Shown here: positions 8,339-17,373 of the stretch, piece after piece
Layout: each line of letters begins with the position of its first letter
Numbering within the stretch: position 1 is the stretch's first letter
Made by a program: the position numbers and the translations under genes
The notes under the pieces: generated by a model
What the model saw: the letters and a program-made list of their open reading frames with translations, nothing else
The model's database searches: none
Told to the model about the DNA's origin: nothing
NCBI GenBank assembly: GCA_947500055.1
Contig: CANMQO010000010.1
Coordinates: 1 to 64,000 of the forward strand
Direction of reading: 5' to 3'
Source of the DNA: an uncultured Paracoccaceae bacterium
GTDB lineage: Bacteria; Pseudomonadota; Alphaproteobacteria; Rhodobacterales; Rhodobacteraceae
Length of the DNA stretch: 64,000 bases

Positions 8339-9880
8339 ATGATTGCCGATCTGCGCTTTTATCTCAAACTGCTGCCGCGGCGCCTGCCGGTCATGATCCT
8401 GCTGTTCCTGAGTGCCGCCACCGCCGGCATGATCCTGTCGCAGCGGCTGCCGGCAATGTATACCACCTCCGCCACACTTTTGGTTGAACCACCGCAGATT
8501 TCCGATGGCTCCGGGCAGCAAGAGACACAGACACCTGTGTCAGAGCAGTTGCAGGTTATCCAGCAGCGATTGCTGACCCGTGCCAATCTCATCAATATCG
8601 CCAATGAAGTCCGGGTACTTCCCGAGCAAGGCAGCATGAACCCCGATGAAATTGTCCAGGCCATGAGCGAGGCCAGCAATATTCAACTGACCATTGGCCG
8701 GGATCAGGCAACATTGATGCGCTTGGGCTTTACTGCACATGATCCGAACAAAGCCGCAGCTGTCGTCAACCGATATGTCGATATCGCACTGGAAATCAGC
8801 AGTGCTGCGACTACCAGCCAGGCCGAAGACACGCTGGCATTCTACGAACAGGAAGTGCAGCGCTATTCTGACGAGCTTGATCAGCAAAGTAGCCGCATTG
8901 CCGCCTTCAAGCGCGAGAATGCCGACGCCTTGCCTGAAAATCTCGACTATAATCAAACCCGCCAGTCCTTGTTGCAGGAACGGGTGTCGCGCGCCGAACG
9001 TGAGCTGGACAGCCTTGCGACGCAACGCACCAATATCATGCGCGTGTTCGAGGCCACAGGCAGCATCACGACACAAGGCCCACCCCTGCTCAGCAATGAA
9101 GAACGATTGTTGCAGGAACTTGAAGGCGAGTTGAGCATTGCCCGCAGCGTTTATTCACCAAGCAACCCGCGTGTACGTAACCTTGAATCCCAGGTTGCCG
9201 CACTCAAGGCCCGTATTGAAGAAACAGCACTTGCAGCCCCCGAGGCGCGTCCCGCACCGCTGACGGCACAAACCACGGCGCTTGAAATCAGCCTCGCCGA
9301 AATAGACAGCCGCGCGGGAACGCTGCGACAGGAAATCGCGGATGCGAATGAAGAACTGCTTTCTTTGCGCAGCAGTATTGAACGCACACCGGCAAACGGG
9401 ATTGTGCTTGGCGGGCTGGAGCGGGAACAGGAAAATATCCAGAACCTCTATAATGCATCTGTGGGGCGTCTGGCACAGGCGCAGACCAGCCTGAATATTG
9501 TGGCCGCTGCCAAAGGTGAACGGATCACGGTTCTGGAAGCCGCCTCTGTTCCCAATGAACCATCCAGCCCGAACCGCACGAAAATCGCCCTGATCGGGAT
9601 CGGGGCCGGGATCGGTCTGGCGGGCGGGTTCTTTTTCCTGCTTGAGTTTCTCAACCAGACCGTACGCCGCCCCGGCGACATCGTCAAAAAGCTGGAAATC
9701 GCACCGCTGGCGACAATTCCCCGGATCGAGACGATCACCCAGAAACGCCTGCGCCGGGGTCTTTTGATAGGGGCCTCACTTGTTGTTCTGGCATCTGTGC
9801 CCGCAACCCTTTGGGCGATTGACACATATGTCATGCCGCTCGACCTTTTGTTTGAAAAAGTAAAGGATCGGCTGACATGA
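8339..9880 (+). CDS. Wzz/GNVR-type polysaccharide chain-length determinant
   Basis: A polysaccharide co-polymerase of ~513 residues. There is a first transmembrane helix near residues 15-35, then a long periplasmic domain with coiled-coil segments (Gln/Glu/Arg-rich, about residues 150-330). A second helix at ~420-440 (IALIGIGAGIGLAGGFFF) is followed by the typical Pro-containing stretch (RRPGDIVKKLEIAPLATIP). An extra helix lies near the C-terminus (~470-490). These proteins sit in the inner membrane and set EPS length with the Wzy polymerase and a BY-kinase. I chose ATG 8339 over TTG 8324 because GGAAG at 8326-8330 is correctly spaced from 8339. The kinase-like gene follows 30 bp downstream, so the pair is a split Wzc/GumC-type system. 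Confidence 0.88.
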   Translation: MIADLRFYLKLLPRRLPVMILLFLSAATAGMILSQRLPAMYTTSATLLVEPPQISDGSGQQETQTPVSEQLQVIQQRLLTRANLINIANEVRVLPEQGSMNPDEIVQAMSEASNIQLTIGRDQATLMRLGFTAHDPNKAAAVVNRYVDIALEISSAATTSQAEDTLAFYEQEVQRYSDELDQQSSRIAAFKRENADALPENLDYNQTRQSLLQERVSRAERELDSLATQRTNIMRVFEATGSITTQGPPLLSNEERLLQELEGELSIARSVYSPSNPRVRNLESQVAALKARIEETALAAPEARPAPLTAQTTALEISLAEIDSRAGTLRQEIADANEELLSLRSSIERTPANGIVLGGLEREQENIQNLYNASVGRLAQAQTSLNIVAAAKGERITVLEAASVPNEPSSPNRTKIALIGIGAGIGLAGGFFFLLEFLNQTVRRPGDIVKKLEIAPLATIPRIETITQKRLRRGLLIGASLVVLASVPATLWAIDTYVMPLDLLFEKVKDRLT

Positions 9881-9910
9881 GCCCGAGGGCTTGAGGATAC
9901 CGCATAGACC

Positions 9911-10786
9911 ATGGAAAAACTGCAAAAAGCCCTGCAAGATGCGCGGCGCGCGCGCGAAAACGCACTGGGCCAGCCGCCTGCCCCGCCGCAGGCCGCACCT
10001 GTTGTTCTGCGTGATGCGGCTGACGCGCCACGACAACCTGCGCCCGCGCGCAACGCCGCAGCGGCGCAATTTCTTGCACCCTGGGCGGAACTGATCCCCT
10101 ATGAACCCAACCCCGACTATCTGCAAAAGCAGCGCATCCTGACGCTGAATGCCGAACCTGCGTCCAATCCTTTTGATGTGTTGCGCACAAAGGTTTTCCT
10201 GCTGATGCAGCAAAACGGCTGGAAACGGCTGGCGATCACATCACCCAACAAATCCTGCGGCAAGACCACAACCGCCTGCAATCTGGCCGTCGGCATGTCA
10301 CGGCAACGCGAAAACCGGACAATCCTGTTCGACACAGACCTGCGCCGCCCCAACATCGCCAATCTGCTGGGCCGCAAGCCGCCGCACAGCATCAAACCCA
10401 TGCTGACAGGCGACATCGCCCCCCAGGATCAGATGCTGTGCCTGCGTGGCAATGTGGCGCTTGCCATGAATACGGCGACAGTGCCGGATTCCACGCAGCT
10501 TTTGCTGGCGGGGCGCACCGCTGAGACACTGGACCGTATTCAGGCCAGTTTCGATCCTGACATGATGATCTTTGATCTGCCGCCCATGTTTGCCGCCGAT
10601 GACACGCGTGCATTTCTGAAAAACGTCGATTGCGCCATGATCGTCGCCCGGTCCGAACACACCAAGACCAGTCAGCTTGATCAATGCGAACGCGAAGTGG
10701 CCGACCAGACCAACGTGCTGGGGATCGTGTTGAACAACTGCCGTCATATGCGGCAGGAAGAAATGTATTACGACGCATACGAATAG
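9911..10786 (+). CDS. CpsD/CapB-type BY-kinase-like P-loop ATPase
   Basis: A 291-residue cytoplasmic partner of the preceding chain-length protein. After an Ala/Pro-rich N-terminal tail (to ~70) comes FDVLRTKVF, the entry to the kinase fold. The Walker A is SPNKSCGKTTTA, the Walker A' ILFDTDLRRP and the Walker B MMIFDLPP. The usual G-E-G-K-S/T loop is replaced by N-K-S-C-G-K-T-T, but the catalytic Lys and Thr remain. The C-terminus has a short Tyr cluster (MYYDAYE), the expected autophosphorylation site, though shorter than in classical Wzc/CpsD. It resembles the tyrosine autokinases of exosortase-linked EPS loci. It probably tunes polymerisation through phosphorylation cycles. Confidence 0.82.
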   Translation: MEKLQKALQDARRARENALGQPPAPPQAAPVVLRDAADAPRQPAPARNAAAAQFLAPWAELIPYEPNPDYLQKQRILTLNAEPASNPFDVLRTKVFLLMQQNGWKRLAITSPNKSCGKTTTACNLAVGMSRQRENRTILFDTDLRRPNIANLLGRKPPHSIKPMLTGDIAPQDQMLCLRGNVALAMNTATVPDSTQLLLAGRTAETLDRIQASFDPDMMIFDLPPMFAADDTRAFLKNVDCAMIVARSEHTKTSQLDQCEREVADQTNVLGIVLNNCRHMRQEEMYYDAYE

Positions 10787-10857
10787 GTCAGCCGCCTTTC
10801 GTGACCCGACACAAATCCGGTCTCTCTTTTTTTCCCATCCTGAATTATCCTGTTCAA

Positions 10858-11799
10858 ATGTTTCAGCGTTTCAAACTCTTCCTCATTGCCCCGGTCATCC
10901 TTCTTTTAGGCGGGCTGTTGCTTTTCTTGCGGCTTGCCACGCCTGGCCCGCTGGCGGCAGACGCGGTTGACGCACTTTATGCAGACCCCGCCCCTGCCCC
11001 GACCGGGCCGCTGAAGGTTCTGCATCTGGGGCACAGCCTGGTGGGCCATGACATGCCTGACATGCTGACACAGCTGGCACAAAGCGGGCACAGTTATCAC
11101 AGCCAGCTGGGCTGGGGGACGTTCCTCAAGGATCACTGGGACGAAGATGCAGCGCGCAACGGGTTTGAGACATCCAACACCCATCCGCAGTTCCGCGACG
11201 GGCATGCGGCGCTGGCATCGGGTGATTATGATGCCGTTGTGCTGACCGAAGCCGTCGAAATCCGGGATTCCATCAAATATATGGAAAGCCCCCGCATGCT
11301 GCATAACCTGACCGACAAGGCCCGGACAAACCGGCCTGATGTGCGGGTCTATTTCTATGAAACCTGGCATCCGCTGGATGATCCCGAAGGCTGGCTGACC
11401 CGGATTGACCGCGATCTGGAAAAATACTGGGAAACCGAAATCCTGCGCCGGGCGCTGAATTTCGAAAAAGACCCGCAGCCGATCTATATCATCCCCGGCG
11501 GTCAGGTCATGGCCCGCCTGACCCGCGCGATTGAAGAGCGCGGTGGTGTTGGTCCGCTCAAAACCCGGAATGATCTGTTTTCGGATAATATCCATTTCAA
11601 TGATTACGGCGCCTATCTGATGGCGCTGACCCATTACGCGGTGCTGTATCAGCGCAGCCCTGTTGGCCTGCCCCACATCCTGACCAGGGCCGATGGCACC
11701 GCAGCCGATGATCCCGGACCCGAAGCCGCCCGCCTGATGCAGGAGATCGTCTGGCAGGTCGTCACGGGCTACCCCAAAACCGGGGTGCCACAAAACTAG
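10858..11799 (+). CDS. membrane-anchored SGNH/GDSL-like hydrolase
   Basis: A 313-residue protein with an N-terminal signal anchor (residues ~6-27: FLIAPVILLLGGLLLFL). The periplasmic domain carries a block I-like LHLGHSLVG with the presumed nucleophile Ser, and late in the protein DNIHFNDYGAY, whose Asp-x-x-His fits the block V catalytic pair of SGNH hydrolases. Such enzymes add or remove acyl groups on polysaccharides, which suits its place after the wzz-like and BY-kinase genes. The ATG at 10858 was chosen because an upstream in-frame extension overlaps the kinase gene and lacks the anchor-at-start arrangement. Substrate is unknown. Confidence 0.7.
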   Translation: MFQRFKLFLIAPVILLLGGLLLFLRLATPGPLAADAVDALYADPAPAPTGPLKVLHLGHSLVGHDMPDMLTQLAQSGHSYHSQLGWGTFLKDHWDEDAARNGFETSNTHPQFRDGHAALASGDYDAVVLTEAVEIRDSIKYMESPRMLHNLTDKARTNRPDVRVYFYETWHPLDDPEGWLTRIDRDLEKYWETEILRRALNFEKDPQPIYIIPGGQVMARLTRAIEERGGVGPLKTRNDLFSDNIHFNDYGAYLMALTHYAVLYQRSPVGLPHILTRADGTAADDPGPEAARLMQEIVWQVVTGYPKTGVPQN

Positions 11800-12450
11800 T
11801 TCATGCGGATATCACCTGGCGCGAATCGCGGCCGACAGTTTGACAACGCGCGGTTGTTCCCGGCCTGGGTCAGGCATGGCGTCACATTTCCCCCATAGGA
11901 TGTATTTTCGGCTTGCCACATTGTCACGGCGTTTGTCGGCCACGCGGATACAATGACGTGCGAGTCGCGATGACAGTTTCCCAAAAAGTCGCCAGTACGG
12001 CCCGTTCACCTTGCGTCATGGGCAAATTTTCGCCCATCTGCGAGCGAGTTACCGCTACCTCTTCTTGCGGTTTTGGATATGTAATATCGGGTTTTATTGT
12101 TTAAAATCAATGCAATAGGCATATACAACTTTTCATCGGCGCCTTTTCACCGACACATTTAGGCCATACCAGTTGCATGCTTTTGGCTGCAGATGTTCCT
12201 TGTTGTCAATTCTGCTAACTAATCCACGCTAAACAAATCTAGACAGGTGCGTAATGTCGAAAGTTTCCCGTCTGCTGATCGCCCAAATCGGTGACGTCAA
12301 ACATAACCAAAATGAAAGGATAAGGGCATATAGACCGAACAGGGACCACGGTCACGCTCACGCACCAACTTTGAACACCACAGATCAGAACGACCTCTGA
12401 TTTCAGCTTACCCACTCACCACTCTCGCATGAACATAAGGTTTGGCTCAC
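11800..12450. other. 651-bp region without a clear gene
   Basis: Contains no convincing coding sequence. A 48-codon frame at 12254-12400 (starting MSKVSRLLIAQ) has no recognisable family and no strong ribosome site. The stretch from about 12060 to 12240 is AT-rich and is the likely promoter region of the large PA14/beta-helix gene. AAGG at 12437-12440 is the probable ribosome site for ATG 12451. Confidence 0.45.
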
Positions 12451-15400
12451 ATGTCCTCTCGCGACAGAAACCTCTCTGCCCTCATCGCCAAAACAGGCCT
12501 TGAGCGAAACACGACCACAAAGGGACCCGCGTTTGACATCACAGCGCCCGGCTTCACGGCTAGGTTCTTTGCCCTTGATGGCATGGTATCGTCGCTTGAC
12601 GAGGTCGATTTTGACGCTGACCCCGACGCAACCGCGACGGTCAATGACATCTATTACGCCGGTAACGCCTCTTTCTGGGATGGCGGGCCAACCGACATGT
12701 TCGCCGCGCAGTTTGAAGGGGTGCTGGAAATTGAAACCGCTGGTGAATACCGTTTCAACCTGAATTCGGATGACGGCTCTTCCTTCGCGATCAATGGTGT
12801 CGAAATTATCGGCAATGACGGTGTGCATGCCGCGACAACCGAAACGGCAACGATCTATCTGGAGGCAGGCACCCACCAGATCGACGTCAGATATTTTGAA
12901 GCATTCGGCGAGCAGAGCCTGAGGCTGGATTGGGCCGGCCCCGACACCAATGGTGAGATGGCGCGTCTGACAGATGATCATGTCAGCCACACGATTGATC
13001 AGTTCATCATTGGCAACAGAGACTACAAGGCAAGCAAGCGCGACAGTTTTGATTTTGAATGGTCCGGCAGCAATGCCGACGCGTCAAAACCGGTAACGCC
13101 GCTTCCGACAGATCCCGACCCCACACCTGATCCCGATCCAACGCCTGATCCAGATCCAACACCCGATCCGGATCCAACGCCCGATCCGGACCCAACGCCC
13201 GATCCGGACCCAACGCCCGATCCGGACCCAACGCCTGATCCCGATCCCACACCCGATCCGGATCCCACACCCGATCCGGATCCAACGCCTGACCCGGATC
13301 CAACACCTGATCCGGACCCAACGCCGGATCCCGATCCGGATCCAGTTGACCCGCCAACACCACCTGAGCAGGAGGTGGATTCATCAAATGGCGGTTCTGT
13401 TGCTGCAACCTCTACCGCATCTGGCAATTACAGTGTGTCAGGTGGACGGGTCACCACGCTTGAGGTCGAGAATCTCGACGCCGTCGCCAGCATCCGGATC
13501 ATCGACGGGCCGGCGCATGGCAATCTGACCGTCAATCCTGACAACAGCATGGCTCTTGTCATGAGCATGGATCATACATTCAGCGGCAACCTGAATATCG
13601 CATATGAGGTCGCCTATTCGGATGGGTCGACCCAGGTCTTCAACGATCGTGTTTATGTGCAGCCAACAACCCAGGCTGCGGGCTGGAATGTCGGCAGTGT
13701 TTATGCCCTTGAGGAAGACGCGAACGGGGATTTCATCGTTGAAACCGGTGAAAACCACCGGGATATTTTCGTCTCGGGCAGTAATGATGCGCTCACCATC
13801 GCTGATATAGCAGCATTGGAAAACGTCAGTACCAGCACCATCAATGGTCGTTGGCTCGCCAATCATCCAGAATATGGCGGCACTGAGGGCATGGCCTTGG
13901 CGACGGATGCCGCAGAGATGTTGTGGGACACGGTTGCCGGTGTGGGGTCTTACCCATCATCCAATTGGCTGCTGTTCGAAAGGGGCTATGAATACAATCT
14001 TGGCGGCACGTTCGATCTGCGCGGAACCATTGGCGAAGACGAATTACACCCCGTTCATATCACGTCTTACGGTACCGGTGAAAAACCGATTATCAACAGT
14101 GAAATATTTGCCTTTTCACAATCGGCCGAGAATGTCGTCATCAGCAATCTGGACCTGCGTCAGGGCGCGTCGATCCTTGAAGCGCAGAACGTCATTTTCA
14201 ACAATGTCGATGTCACAAATGACGGGTTTGGTATCGTCGTTCAGAATTCCGTAAACATCACGGTACGTGACAGTTTCATCTACGATTCCTATCAGCTTTC
14301 CCCTCCTGGCGGCGGTTCATACTGGGCGGGCAATGAATTTGCATCCGGCCTTTATGTTGCGGCTGTTGATGGCCTCCTCGTCGAGGGGAACCTGTTCGAT
14401 CATAACGGCTGGGCAGATGACTATCGCTACGATCTGTCCGCTGCCGGTGGGCGCCCACCGAACATGTTCAGCCATAACGTCTACATTGATGCCAATAATG
14501 AGGATGTGACCTTCCGCGATAATATCTCCATGCGCGGTTCGGCGACCGGGGCACAGCTGCGCAGTGGTGCGTTTATCGAAGACAATCTGTTCCTTGATAA
14601 CAATGTTGCCGCGAACTTCCACGGTGGCGACAGCTTTGGCGCAGGCAATGTCGGGAACTTCTCGCTGTTCACTGACAACGTCATAACATCTGCCGGGTAC
14701 AAGACATCAAGCTCTGACTCGCAAGGCGCCCTGTCCTTTGGTGTTGACACCCGAGGCAATGAATCCACGCTGCTTGATAACATCATCGCGCATATGGCCG
14801 ACCCGAACAATCCGTCCGAAATTGCGGAAAAAACGGATGGGCAGTCCGCTTTGAATATCGTAAACGGCGCATTTTATGATGATACGATCGTCCATAACTG
14901 GGTCGGATCAAGCGGGTACGGCACAACCGGTGTAAACACGGATGGCCTTGATACAAATGTGCTGAATGCCACGACAATCCAGTATTTTGCACAGCAGCTT
15001 CTCGGGAACCCGAATGCGACGATTGGTGATCTTGCTGATTTCCTGCGCGCGCAAGCGGCTGGCGACCTGGACAATCTTGTCGATGCCGATCTGATCATTA
15101 ATTTCTTCCAGACCGGATTTGGCCTGTCCGTCGACGGGCGCGTTACTGCCGAAACCCTGCGCTTTGTGCCCGATGATCTGGGCGATGGTATCCGCTGGGA
15201 CAACCGGCTGAACTGGGACAGTGACGACCTGCCCGGCACGGTGAACGGCGACAGCGTCGATCTTGGCGGCAACTGGGTCACCTATGGCGGCACGACACGG
15301 CTTGAAAATCTTGATTTTGGCAATGGCGGCACGCTGGTTGCCGATCACGGTTATCTGCAGGTCAACGGCCAGACGACATCCGGTGCGAACGGCGCCCTGC

Positions 15401-16083
15401 TCGACATTGATGCTGCAGGGCAGGTCTGGCTCAACGGTTATGGCACCACATCCGGGCGCATGACCATCGACATTGATGGCGGTCGCTTTGCAAATACAGG
15501 GCTGTTTAACGGGGCGGTTTCGGCCGATATCGCGAATGCGCAGTTCATCTTTGCGTCTGATGACGCGGCATTCATCGTGCGGGATGGCAGCACACTTGAC
15601 TTCACCGGTGCAGCACGCACCGGCTTTGATGGTGAAAACGGTGGCACGGCGGTTCTTCTTCTTGATGACAATGTCACACTCAATTTTGACCTTCAAAACG
15701 GTCATATGGGTTCAATTGAAGAGTTCCGTTCAGGTGCCTTTGGCGATAACCCGAATGTCCAGTCAGGGGTGAATCTGGGCGGCAGTTCACTGTCACTGGA
15801 TATTTCCGGCTGGGGTGACGTATTGAGCCACACATTGATTGATGTCGATGACCTGATCGGTACGTTTGATGACCTCAATATCACCGGACTGGCTGGCAAC
15901 CGGGATGCTGAAGTCGTTATCAACTATGATGACGATACGGTCACATTGAATGTCACTGCCTTTGGCGGCTCTGGCCAGTATACCATGCGGACGGTTGGCG
16001 ATGAAACAAACGCACAGGCCAACGATGATCTATGGGCCGCCCTGAACAACGGCTACGGTATTTATTCCGACGGCCTGTCATAA
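12451..16083 (+). CDS. giant PA14 / Pro-Asp-repeat / parallel beta-helix protein (candidate EPS-active surface protein)
   Basis: About 1210 residues in four parts. A PA14-like domain (residues ~25-180; FTARFFAL, FEGVLEIETAGEYRFNLNSDDGSSFAING, LRLDWAGP) is a carbohydrate-binding beta-barrel. A (DPDPTP)n linker (~220-300) follows. A cadherin/Ig-like strand-rich part (~310-410) is next. A right-handed parallel beta-helix (from ~520; repeats such as NVVISNLDL, NVIFNNVDV, NITVRDSFIYDS) follows the pectate-lyase fold of many polysaccharide lyases and epimerases. A Gly/Asp/Asn-rich C-terminal region completes it. No classical signal peptide is visible, so type I secretion is possible. ATG 12451 fits AAGG at 12437; an upstream TTG at 12442 does not. 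Lyase/epimerase activity is an inference from the fold. Confidence 0.78.
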   Translation: MSSRDRNLSALIAKTGLERNTTTKGPAFDITAPGFTARFFALDGMVSSLDEVDFDADPDATATVNDIYYAGNASFWDGGPTDMFAAQFEGVLEIETAGEYRFNLNSDDGSSFAINGVEIIGNDGVHAATTETATIYLEAGTHQIDVRYFEAFGEQSLRLDWAGPDTNGEMARLTDDHVSHTIDQFIIGNRDYKASKRDSFDFEWSGSNADASKPVTPLPTDPDPTPDPDPTPDPDPTPDPDPTPDPDPTPDPDPTPDPDPTPDPDPTPDPDPTPDPDPTPDPDPTPDPDPTPDPDPDPVDPPTPPEQEVDSSNGGSVAATSTASGNYSVSGGRVTTLEVENLDAVASIRIIDGPAHGNLTVNPDNSMALVMSMDHTFSGNLNIAYEVAYSDGSTQVFNDRVYVQPTTQAAGWNVGSVYALEEDANGDFIVETGENHRDIFVSGSNDALTIADIAALENVSTSTINGRWLANHPEYGGTEGMALATDAAEMLWDTVAGVGSYPSSNWLLFERGYEYNLGGTFDLRGTIGEDELHPVHITSYGTGEKPIINSEIFAFSQSAENVVISNLDLRQGASILEAQNVIFNNVDVTNDGFGIVVQNSVNITVRDSFIYDSYQLSPPGGGSYWAGNEFASGLYVAAVDGLLVEGNLFDHNGWADDYRYDLSAAGGRPPNMFSHNVYIDANNEDVTFRDNISMRGSATGAQLRSGAFIEDNLFLDNNVAANFHGGDSFGAGNVGNFSLFTDNVITSAGYKTSSSDSQGALSFGVDTRGNESTLLDNIIAHMADPNNPSEIAEKTDGQSALNIVNGAFYDDTIVHNWVGSSGYGTTGVNTDGLDTNVLNATTIQYFAQQLLGNPNATIGDLADFLRAQAAGDLDNLVDADLIINFFQTGFGLSVDGRVTAETLRFVPDDLGDGIRWDNRLNWDSDDLPGTVNGDSVDLGGNWVTYGGTTRLENLDFGNGGTLVADHGYLQVNGQTTSGANGALLDIDAAGQVWLNGYGTTSGRMTIDIDGGRFANTGLFNGAVSADIANAQFIFASDDAAFIVRDGSTLDFTGAARTGFDGENGGTAVLLLDDNVTLNFDLQNGHMGSIEEFRSGAFGDNPNVQSGVNLGGSSLSLDISGWGDVLSHTLIDVDDLIGTFDDLNITGLAGNRDAEVVINYDDDTVTLNVTAFGGSGQYTMRTVGDETNAQANDDLWAALNNGYGIYSDGLS
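13111..13347 (+). repeat. coding tandem repeat (Asp-Pro-Asp-Pro-Thr-Pro linker)
   Basis: About 13 near-identical 18-bp units (consensus GATCCGGACCCAACGCCC, with synonymous third-position changes) encode DPDPTP. The unit-to-unit differences are mostly silent, so the protein sequence is under selection and the array may vary in length between strains. It is an extended, acidic, Pro-rich spacer between binding and catalytic-type domains, not a CRISPR array. Confidence 0.9.
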
Positions 16084-16097
16084 ACCCACAATGCTAT

Positions 16098-16128
16098 CTG
16101 GTACTGCAACCGCACTTTGCGGTACCAG
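16098..16128 (+). terminator. imperfect hairpin after the PA14/beta-helix gene
   Basis: The 3' arm TGCGGTACCAG pairs with CTGGTA and CCGCA of the 5' arm around a CTT loop, with CTGCAA bulged. It lies 15 bp past the stop. No T-run follows, so it may be a 3'-end-stabilising hairpin rather than a strong intrinsic terminator. Confidence 0.35.
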
Positions 16129-16346
16129 TCAAACCCCCGCCGGCGCATGGATGCCGTAACCCTTGCACCATGCCTGCCCAACTGTCGCGCATATTGCCAC
16201 GAAAGTCGCGCCATGGGCCTATTGTCCAAAATACCGGGTGATCAGCAAAGGAATAACGGCAAAACTATGGATCTCCATAGTTGCCAAACGCCCTGAAGCC
16301 ATGCATTAGTGTGCCAGTATTTTTTTGTGATTTTCTGGAGTAAATT

Positions 16347-17132
16347 GTGCAGATCGGATTTTTTAAGACCTGCGTTGCCACATCAGCTTTGTGTTTTTTC
16401 AGCGCCGGGGCCGCACAGGCCGCAACAATCGAAATCATCCGCGAACCAACCAATCCCTATGAGACGGTCTATGGTATGCATGAAAATACCGGCTCGGACG
16501 GGTATCAGATCGATGGTGCTGGTATCTTTGCCACATTTGCGAACGCACCGGCCGAGGATCTGACCTGGGAGGCAAACCGGACCATCTATACAGAGCCCAA
16601 TGGTGATACCTGGCATGGCATTGACGGCGCAGCGCGCGGCGACAATATCAACATGTTCATGAGCTGGGACGGGTTCGAGATGACGACCACCAGCCTTCTG
16701 ACATCTCTGACCATTGATTTGATGCCAAGTAATTCGGTATTCGACACCACTTTTATCTTTGATGACAACGATCCCAATGGCCAGTCCACGCAAGGGTCAA
16801 GCTTCGGCTTTGCGTTTGAGCTTTATTCCGAACACCAATCTATGCCCGGCTACATCACTGCCGCATATTCCGGTATCGTGAACGTGGCTGGTGATGCGGC
16901 GGTCGGCGACCTTTTCACGACGCTCACGCTTGATTTTTCCGGCCTCGCCGGTGGTGGGCTTCTGGGCAGTATGAATTTTCGCTCTGACATCGATTCCATA
17001 CGCTATGCAAATGACCTGACCCCCGTACCACTGCCTGCAAGCCTGTCATTTCTTCTGTTTGGCCTGGCCGGTCTGGGGTTTCTCGGGCGCAAGCAAGGCA
17101 GCAAGCACCGGATATCCTGCATAACCGCCTGA
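16347..17132 (+). CDS. VPLPA-CTERM exosortase substrate (exported surface protein)
   Basis: A 261-residue exported protein. An N-terminal signal peptide (about residues 1-26, ending AAQA) precedes a beta-rich globular domain. The tail is tripartite: the signature VPLPA at 227-231, a hydrophobic helix (FLLFGLAGLGFLG), then a basic stretch starting RK. This is the VPLPA variant of PEP-CTERM sorting signals, cleaved by exosortase XrtD. The matching exosortase is in this window at 40075-41652. The start is GTG 16347, with GGAG at 16337-16340 and 6-nt spacing. Unusually, ~13 residues follow the basic cluster. The globular part is not a family I can name. Confidence 0.85.
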   Translation: MQIGFFKTCVATSALCFFSAGAAQAATIEIIREPTNPYETVYGMHENTGSDGYQIDGAGIFATFANAPAEDLTWEANRTIYTEPNGDTWHGIDGAARGDNINMFMSWDGFEMTTTSLLTSLTIDLMPSNSVFDTTFIFDDNDPNGQSTQGSSFGFAFELYSEHQSMPGYITAAYSGIVNVAGDAAVGDLFTTLTLDFSGLAGGGLLGSMNFRSDIDSIRYANDLTPVPLPASLSFLLFGLAGLGFLGRKQGSKHRISCITA

Positions 17133-17373
17133 TTTTGGCCCGATGGTACTGCATGCACGCAAGCGGCGGGACCAAAGCGTTTCGGCATCCGGCATCGTTT
17201 TTGCGCTCGACCAAAAGGAGCGGCAGCGCATCGGCGATCCAATGTCAAATTGTCGCTGCAAACAACGATAAAGCCTGTTTACAGCTTGATCTGATGACCT
17301 CACCAATGGTGTCGATTGACAGCCTTGTGCGTCGGTTGTTGGTATAGAACTGCAGTATCTTGAGGATGTGCAT

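Noticed and set aside
10684..10857. Upstream extension of the SGNH hydrolase gene
   Set aside because: It overlaps the BY-kinase gene in another frame; the signal anchor begins at ATG 10858.
12254..12400. 48-codon frame in the 11.8-12.45 kb gap
   Set aside because: No homology recognised, weak ribosome site and low-complexity end; kept only as a note in the intergenic entry.
13111..13347. Short tandem repeats resembling a CRISPR array
   Set aside because: Units are contiguous 18-bp in-frame codons without spacers and encode a linker.
13023..13427. Minus-strand frame encoding a Gly-Ser-Val-Gly repeat protein
   Set aside because: It is the mirror of the DPDPTP repeat in the real plus-strand gene; no ribosome site or separate context.
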